Assembly: GCF_020360975.1 (NCBI RefSeq) | Contig: NW_025408671.1 | Coordinates: 806,001-870,000 of the forward strand | From: Hirsutella rhossiliensis | Lineage: Eukaryota; Ascomycota; Sordariomycetes; Hypocreales; Ophiocordycipitaceae | Length of the DNA: 64,000 nt | Direction of reading: 5' to 3' | Shown: positions 58,021 to 64,000 of the stretch, one piece after another | Position numbering within the stretch: the first letter of the stretch is position 1 | How the letters are laid out: every line of letters begins with the position of its first letter | The notes under the pieces: generated by a model | What the model saw: the letters and a program-made list of their open reading frames with translations, nothing else | Database searches by the model: none | What the model was told of the DNA's origin: nothing | Position numbers and translations under genes: made by a program

Positions 58021-58720
58021 CGAATCATGTCAGTGACAGTGGATATGAGAGCAGGCGGCGAAAGTCGCCGGAACTGCCCCAGGGGACGGTGGAGAAGCGT
58101 GACTTCAAGTTTCAAGCGGAGCTTGCCTTCATCACATACTCGAAGAGTCGCATCAACGACAAGATGGAGTTCTTTGACAGCTTTAGGAAGACCATCGAGC
58201 CACACCTCCCTCGAGTCAGTGCCGACGGCACGGCGACCGTGGAGATCTTTAGCAGCAGGGAACTGCACGAGGATGGCGTTACGCCTCATTATCACGTGGT
58301 GGCACGATTCTTACCGAGAGTGCACTAGAAGAAAGCTAGGGACGCACTGGCTATATAGATCGAAGTAGACGGAGAGCGTGTTGTTAACACGCGGTCGATT
58401 CGTATTCACACAAAGAAGACACGCGAGCCTGCTAAGAAGTAGCTAGAAGACGTCTAGGCCTACGTCGCTAAGGACGGTGACGTTTTAGTGAGTAGATTGG
58501 TCTAAAGCAATCCTCTAAGAAGAAGGAGATCGAAATATACAAGAAGCAGCTCGTAGACTGCGAGTGGCGCGAAGACACCGAGGAGATTATAAAGACGCGC
58601 TTCCGCAAGACCTAGGTATATATATAGTTCTTAAACGCCCGGGTATTCGTAATAGCGAAGAAGCCTAAGCCTTCTACGCATCCTATAGCGAACTTCGAAA
58701 TAAAGAAATAGCGGGTGCCC
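58010..58720 (+). pseudogene. CRESS-DNA (geminivirus-like) Rep endonuclease relic
   Basis: The frame is open from about 58010, with ATG at 58089, to TAG at 58326-58328, and continues in the same frame past RIP-type stops. All three rolling-circle motifs are visible: motif 1 FITYS (58128-58142), the HUH motif as HYHV within GVTPHYHVVARF (58287-58298), and motif 3 with the catalytic Tyr and Lys, YVAKDGD (58461-58481). These and their spacing fit the Rep family of geminiviruses, genomoviruses and related integrated copies in fungi. Near 58490 the frame changes, and a basic linker follows (QLVDCEWREDTEEIIKTRF). I see no helicase Walker A box, so only the endonuclease half is recognisable. It is broken and cannot be expressed as read. 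Confidence 0.75.
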
Positions 58721-58799
58721 CTTCCTTACCGCCCTATTATATATATTCCTTGGCCTAGGCTATTAGAGCAAAGATATAAGCAATAACGTCCTCTCTATA

Positions 58800-59095
58800 C
58801 CGGTTGTTCTTTATATCGAACTATATCGTAGAGTGTATATATAAATAGCTATCTAGATTAGCGAGCGATTCCTTATAGCTACGACGAAAGGCGTTAGAAA
58901 TATAAAAGTAGAAGAATTTTATAAAGTAGCTGGCCGTAAGAATCGTAATAAAGCTATAAAAACCTTATAGTTAGTTTAAGGCTAGCACGTTTAGAGGCAA
59001 GAGCTTACTCGGTAGTAGAGACCGCGAGAACGCCTAAGCATCGCACGGCTAACGCCTCTCCTACTATTTAGCCTAGCAGCTCGTCGGAGACAATT
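58800..59095 (+). other. RIP-mutated stretch after the Rep relic
   Basis: One plus frame holds only TAG/TAA stops (SRLASDSL, FRGKSLLGSRDRENA, QLVGDN), but the minus strand is equally open, so I cannot assign a gene. Confidence 0.25.
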
Positions 59096-60150
59096 AGAAT
59101 CCCGTCGATAACTTTTGCGAACGTCCGTTTGCCTTTAAGCATCGCTATATATTAGTGATCGCCGTTCGCGTCGATAAACTAGATGCCCCTATTATCGACT
59201 ACGTAGATATATAGATTGCCCTACGAGAAAGAATACGTCTAACGCTCGTTATAGAAGTAGAGAAATAGAACTATCTAATCCTAGTGCTAGCCGTAATTTA
59301 GTACGCAGCGGATAAAGCAACTAGCGAGACGGATAGTAGTATCCTCGACGAGTGGTGCTATAAGCCCCTTAACGTAGCCCGCGCTCGAATAAGTCTTATT
59401 CGAGCCCGACGTTACGGGACAATATTTATAGTTAGGGGAGCTCCCGAAGGTAACCTAGTCGGACGGGACAAAGTTTTAGAGTTCTATAGGTCTCTTTAAC
59501 GTCCGTTTAGACGCTTCCCGGACTACTATGTCCGAGGGGGCGTCCTAAATAGAGCCGGCGCCAGCTCGCATAAATAGAGCCAAGGCTGCCTAGACGTAGC
59601 CGAGACTGTCCGGCTTATAGTACTGCACGAGCTAAGGCTCTACTTGGTATTTAAGGGCGTCGATGCTTTCCGGACCTTAGACCAGAGCGTTAATGTAGGC
59701 GTTAGTGTTTCTTAGGTCGCGAGGCAAGAGCCTACGAGACTTAAAGAGAGGCAGAGCTTTCTTAGGCTCCTTATAGAGGACGCGGTGCGTAAATAAGTGT
59801 TCGCGACCCTATTAACTAACGGCGCTCTTCTAGTGCCTAGAATAAACTAGAGCAGAGAGGTTATCGCTGCCCTTGCCTCTTTACGCGAAGGTAGACGCGT
59901 CTCTAACTATATCGTAGTAAGATATAATTATTGCATATTACGAAGAGCAAAAGATATAATAAGTATTAGCTGTCCTACTAGAAACAGTAGTAGGTTAGCG
60001 AGGCAAGTATATCCCTAGCCGGGCAACCTCGACGATATTTAAGAGTAATAGCGGGGGAGCGTAATAAGTTTTGCCGCTTTTAATTTAGGGGCCGTATTTT
60101 ATTAAGCGCCGTATACTAGGCTAGCTATCAAGAGGATTAGTAAATATAAG
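59030..60150 (-). pseudogene. Unrecognised RIP-mutated ORF
   Basis: One minus-strand frame of about 370 codons contains only TAG/TAA stops. Seen text includes REHLFTHRVLYKEPKKALPL, FKSRRLLPRDLRNTNAYINA, VREASKRTLKRPIEL, YVKGLIAPLVEDTTIRLASC and DHYIAMLKGKRTFAKVIDGI-like segments near the 3' end (GKRTFAKVIDGILIVSDELL). No domain recognised. The mixture of conserved-looking aromatic and charged residues argues for true coding. It converges with the Rep relic. Confidence 0.4.
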
Positions 60151-60189
60151 AATAATAAAGGGGGTAGGTAATAACTTATAGTTTACAGT

Positions 60190-60860
60190 ATATATATAGC
60201 AGCCGCAACCTTTTAAGGGGGTTAGCGCTTATATCTAGGTGCACGTATATCCGTATATAATTAACTTTTCCGACTTATCTATGTCCTCGGGGTAAGTCGC
60301 CGAGAGGAGGAGCGCTAAGAGACGACCACGAAACGTTTCGATAGGTTTATAGGGAATAGTAGATATTTATATAGTAAGGGAATTAGGCGCCGACGGCTTT
60401 ATAGCTAGGTTATCGAACATATTAATAAGGGACGAGGATATATTTACCGAATAGATATATATAAAATTGCAATCTTCGGTGCTAAATATAAGCTTAGGCT
60501 GCTAACGTATTAGGAGGTTAGCTGATCTAGATAAGGGTATATATACTTACCGTTACGCTAGCCGCCTGCTAAGTTTTTTGCGGTCCTAACGCCCTCTATT
60601 ATAGCTAGCCGAGGGCAATTAAGAGCGCCACTAGGTACAGATCGTGCAACGACTCGGTAGGAGTAACTATCTTAAGTTAAAGCTTGCCTAAGTTAACGGC
60701 AGGGGGGTTATATCGACGTATCGTCGGCCTAACCCTTTTCTTGCGTTAAGAGATAATGCGGCTGCGGTCGATATATATAGCTACGGGGATATAATCGCTA
60801 AGGCAGTAGTAGTAGCATAGAAGAAGGACGCTACGATAGCTATTAAGATATAAGTCGAGA
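60190..60860 (-). pseudogene. RIP-mutated orphan gene with a 49-bp intron
   Basis: Minus-strand exon 1 (about 60860-60551: KRVRPTIRRYNPPAVNLGKL, LKIVTPTESLHDLYLVALLI) and exon 2 (60501 down: PKLIFSTEDCNFIYIYSVNI, SSSLINMFDNLAIKP, ETFRGRLLALLLSATYPED) are joined in phase by removing 60502-60550, which starts GTAAGT, has CTAAC and ends TAG. Stops are all TAG/TAA. The layout resembles a hypothetical-protein family that I recall from several filamentous ascomycetes, without known function. It runs in the same direction as the ORF at 59030-60150 and may be one gene with it. Confidence 0.5.
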
Positions 60861-60954
60861 TCGTAACTATAGGTGCTAAGGTTAGATAACGCTACTTAGT
60901 ATATACATCGACTTACCGCTAAGATAATAGTAAAGGTTCGAGGCAAAGAAACCC

Positions 60955-61440
60955 GCGTATTAATCCTTCCTTTACTACCTATAAGTGTCGATTATTAAAG
61001 AAGTAGCGCTTAAAAAGTCGCCGTCGACTAGCATCTTAAAAAGCATTCTCTATCGATAGAAGGTATATTATAACCGGGGGGGCAGGACTATATTAGCTAA
61101 ATATACACGATAGGATCTCGAGATATAGTCTCGTCTATAATAGAGGCTCGATAAGAATGCGCTTTCTCGGTTAGCGGCGAGCCGACTCGTAGATAGAAAG
61201 GGCCTCTATATTAGTGCGTCGATTCGGGCTTAGCGACGGTTCTATCTTAACCTTATCGAGACTAGGGAAACGGAACGGATGCTTTTAGGAGATAAAGGAG
61301 ATAAGTCGGTTAAAGTATTATTAGTAGAGTTATATAAGCAGCGCCCGTAATTTAGCGGCGTATTCGGGTACTTTATACCCGTCGCCTAATACGCCGCGTC
61401 CGTAATTTAGTACGATAGCGGATCAACTCGCGGGCCGAAA
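60955..61440 (+). pseudogene. Unrecognised RIP-mutated ORF
   Basis: The plus frame reads IIKEVALKKSPSTSILKSIL, RLDKNALSRLAASRLVDRKG, RFYLNLIETRETERMLLGD and KGDKSVKVLLVELYKQRP with RIP-type stops between, ending at TAG near 61408. The basic, helix-rich text could be a DNA-binding helix-turn-helix, but I have no family match. It is divergent from the minus-strand orphan gene. Confidence 0.35.
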
Positions 61441-61834
61441 GGACTTAACGTAGAAATGCCTTAGTTTAGTTTAGTTTAGTTTAGTGTATTTTCCGTCCAG
61501 CAACTTTTGGTCGCTCAGGTCTCCGCAGGGGAGCACAGGACGTGCTGAGCTAGCAGGTGTCTACATGCTACATATCGTACACTTCACCCACTATCCAGCA
61601 TTTCATCGGCTCAACGGCGCTCATGACAAACCTGTTGCCCGTCAGCGGGACGTCCAGGCATGAAGAGAAAGCTGTCCCGTGGTCAGATCAGCCAATTTGC
61701 TTCTGGGGCCTTGCAGCCCTTGATGACCTCGGCGATCGCATGGTCGCGAGACCTTGACGCCGCCCGAGATCGGAGCAGGTAACAGAAAGGATTGAGAGGA
61801 AAGGTAGGGTGAGAGAGGAGAATGATGACCGTCT

Positions 61835-62800
61835 AGTGGCGTGGGCAGATCCCTCCGAAGAAGGAGCTCGCTTTCGCCAGCCTGACGAATTTGTCAAAGT
61901 CCTTGCCGATTGCGCGGTTGATGGCTGCAGCCGGCCAAGGTGCAAGCCGCATACGATGCCGTGGCGCAACCTTTCTGCAGTAAAAGATGTGTGCTGGCTC
62001 TTTCGTCTTCCGCACGAGCACGTCAGTCGCGCATTGTCGTGACCAAACCTTTCGTGGTAGTCAGCAAAATCCCCATGGTGGGTTCTTGCTGCAAGCAAGT
62101 TACGAAGCAGGGGCCGAGAGCGCCAATTCTGACGGGCAGCTGGTTGTGGCTTTAAGCCTCAGGTCTCTGTATCGCTCCGGCGCAGAGGCTTCCCACCAGG
62201 CCTTGAAAGCCTCTTCCGGCTGCTGTCGGGCAATCTTTCGCAGGTGCGCTAGCGTCGGGACGTTATCAGCGGGTTCTGGCAGTGATGCTCCCGCCTTTGC
62301 CAGAGCATCAGCCTCCTCGTTGCCTGGGATGTCAGCATGGCCGGGGATCCAATGGACCTCCACAGCTCCGTATTTTCGCGCCAAAGATTGAAACTCAAGG
62401 AAGACCTCTTGCGAGGAGTCGCTCGGCGTGCCCCGTAAGCATGTTGCGGTCGCGAGGTTGTCGAGGCAGACAAAGATGCGGTCAGTTTCTGGAAGGCTCA
62501 CCGCAGCCTTCAACCCCTCCAACGCACCTTTCGCCTCAGCGTCGAAAATCTCGGCGGGCCCGAGACGGCCCTTGTCGCGCAAGACGGTGGATCCGTCCCG
62601 ATGAACAACATAGCCATATCCGGCGTGGCCTTCGGTAGAACGGGACCCGTCGGAATAGACGACCAGAGTTCGGGGCGATAGTGCCTGGAGCCAATCGCGA
62701 AATTTCTTCGCCGTCTCATTTTCGATGCACTCTGCAGAGGCGCAGTCTGCTCTTCGACAAATCCGCGCTGCAGCAAGGCAGGCCTTGGGCAGCTTGGTAG
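61835..62800 (-). pseudogene. LINE RNase H and C-terminal zinc region
   Basis: RNase H lies in pieces from about 62800 (TDGSRST-like start in another frame) to 62100: AEIFDAEAKGALEGLKAAVS (catalytic Glu), RIFVCLDNLATATCL (Asp) and VEVHWIPGHADIPGNEEADA (His and Asp). After a frame change near 62100: THHGDFADYHERFGH, LTCSCGRRKS, and in a third frame HIFYCRKVAPRHRMRLAPWP, together the C-terminal CCHC-type element of Tad1-like LINEs, ending near 61835. Confidence 0.8.
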
Positions 62801-62873
62801 CAATTCGTCGGAGCGCCGCAGCCTAGTCCGGAAGGGTTTGGCTGCTTTTGGTACTTCAGCTTGATCATTTCAT

Positions 62874-64000
62874 TCAGTATAGGGCTTTTGGCCTCGACGT
62901 GCGCTTCACGAGCGGATGAGCTTCGTCCAGGGATTTGAGACGCGCAGCAAATGCAGTCCGGCGCGCCTCGAGCAGCAGAGGGACCGGCGGTATCCCTGCC
63001 TCCCGGTGCAGAACATTCGTTGGTGTAGTTCTCCACACTGGCAGGATAGCCCGAAGAGATGTGTAGAGTGCCTTGCTCATCTTCTTTACGAGGTGTCCGA
63101 TCCTGGACGGTCCTTCCTTGCCCGGCTTGGTCCAGCGCGGGCGCGTAGAACCAGGATACCAGACCTCCGCCGCGTAGAGCAGCACTGGAATGACGCAAGC
63201 GCAGACCGCTCGTCGCACAGCGCTCGGTAGAGGACCATGCCTGGTGTTTGTCAGTCTCCTGAGATGGAAGGCGACTGCTTGCGCTTTGGCCGTCCATTTC
63301 TCGACATGAGTCTTGAAAGACAGAGTGCTGTCGAGCCAGACGCCGAGCCAACGCATCGCCCGGCCCGGCCGTTTCTCAAATTCGCCATGGAGCACTGGCG
63401 GCGCCGTCTTGGGCGTCGTTCGAGAGAAGTGCATCACTTCTGTCTTCTCAGGGTCGAAGGAGATCCCGTTGGCGGCGCCCCACGATACAAGCTCACGCAC
63501 ATGATGAGATGCTTCGGCGGACGTCTCATCCAGGCTATCGCCGACGCAAAGGATGGCAGTGTCGTCCGCATAGCCGAAACGCCCTTTTGAGCTGCCCAAG
63601 CGGTAGATTGGTTCCGTATACAGTAGGAAGAGGATCGGCGAGACTGGCGATCCCTGTGGCAGCCCGCACTGGAGGCGATGAATTCGTTGCGATATCTTGA
63701 TAGCGGATGCGTGCCGACCTGTCTTGCATAAACGAGCCGACCCATCGCGCGAGGTTCGGTGGCCACCCTTGCTCCCGTAGGCGAAGGATCAATCTGTTGC
63801 GGAGGACTGTGTCGAAGGCGCCCTGAATGTCCAAAGTCACCAATGTTGCAACCTGCTTGCAGGCAAATGCCTCCTCGATGTCATGAATCAAGGCAGCAAC
63901 GAGATCCACGGCCGATCTCTTCGGGAGCGCGCCGGCTTGTTGTGGGTGTAGTACGCCGAAATGGACCGAGGCCCACGCTAGACGCCGTGCGATGAGCCGC
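62874..64000 (-). pseudogene. LINE reverse transcriptase
   Basis: Minus strand from the window edge: HPQQAGALPKRSAVDLVAAL, VATLVTLDIQGAFDTV (first Asp), LREQGWPPNLARWVGSFMQD. A frame change at about 63600 leads to FGYADDTAILCVGDSL (active site YADD), PEKTEVMHFSR and MRWLGVWLDSTLSF. A thumb-like region, PVLLYAAEVWYPGSTRPRW, is followed by LHREAGIPPVPLLLEARR. This order is standard for Tad1-like enzymes. Only frameshifts, no RIP-type stops. Confidence 0.85.

Larger units (their letters stand above)
61459..64000 (-). mobile_element. Tad1-like LINE, un-RIPed, 5' end beyond window
   Basis: The 3' end (minus) is marked by a tail of CTAAA units at 61459-61485, as many Tad1-group LINEs end in short repeats. 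Coding is reverse transcriptase, RNase H and a C-terminal zinc region. It has normal CpA/TpG and several frameshifts. It abuts RIPed sequence on its left. Confidence 0.85.

Noticed and set aside
58005..58295. 96-codon minus-strand frame
   Set aside because: Shadow of the Rep endonuclease frame.
59289..61413. Shared word CCGTAATTTAGTACG near 59289 and 61399 as possible element ends
   Set aside because: Direct and short, with no matching flanks. Too weak to define borders.
1..64000. CRISPR arrays, bacterial operons, rRNA genes
   Set aside because: No evenly spaced short repeats, no ribosome-binding-site-led gene strings and no rRNA motifs. The content is fungal.

Overview
This is a window from the genome of a filamentous ascomycete (Pezizomycotina; the mix of gene families would suit a Sordariomycete, but I cannot name the species). 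The evidence is a NACHT-ankyrin NLR gene and an F-box-like gene of types common in these fungi, short introns with GTAAGT donors and CTAAC branch sites, Fot1/pogo, hAT, Helitron, Tad1-like LINE, Ty1/copia and Ty3/gypsy elements, and heavy mutation typical of repeat-induced point mutation (RIP). In the mutated stretches CpA/TpG is almost gone and TpA is everywhere, while CpG and CpC survive. Gln and Trp codons therefore became TAG/TAA, and Cys and His codons became Tyr. Almost every gene is a relic read through such stops, and I see no clearly intact host gene.

Layout: 1-255 is a LINE reverse transcriptase fragment. About 1.1-2.1 kb is a Helitron N-terminal fragment (minus), followed by a degenerate minisatellite. 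A complete gypsy chromovirus lies at 3004-9915 (plus, TSD GCCTC). Two RIP-killed host-like genes follow: an orphan at 10.8-12.3 kb and a MYND-finger gene at 12.45-13.4 kb. An NLR gene (minus, 14.6-20.2 kb) is split inside its ankyrin repeats by a Fot1-like transposon (15078-16922, TSD TA). A foldback Fot-like element lies at 20788-21895. An F-box-like gene starting at 22894 is split by gypsy element 2 (23616-29564, minus), which itself holds a solo LTR.

From 31703 to 48726 there is a three-level nest: a hAT transposon, a copia element inside its transposase gene (33100-47359, TSD GTTAT), and a gypsy element inside the copia element (36898-44704, TSD CTCTA/CTCCA). The right part is younger. 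A copia element at 50131-56225 has LTRs differing by one base and no RIP, but many frameshifts. A second hAT relic (56.3-58.0 kb) abuts a geminivirus-like (CRESS-DNA) Rep endonuclease relic at 58.0-58.7 kb. Next is a RIP-mutated stretch of unrecognised open frames on both strands (58.8-61.4 kb). An un-RIPed Tad1-like LINE on the minus strand runs off the right end.

The locus works as a transposon sink. Host genes were interrupted by insertions, repeats were mutated by RIP, and later insertions escaped it. The most unusual points are the opposite-strand accessory ORFs in two gypsy elements, and the Rep relic beside an unassigned multi-ORF region.
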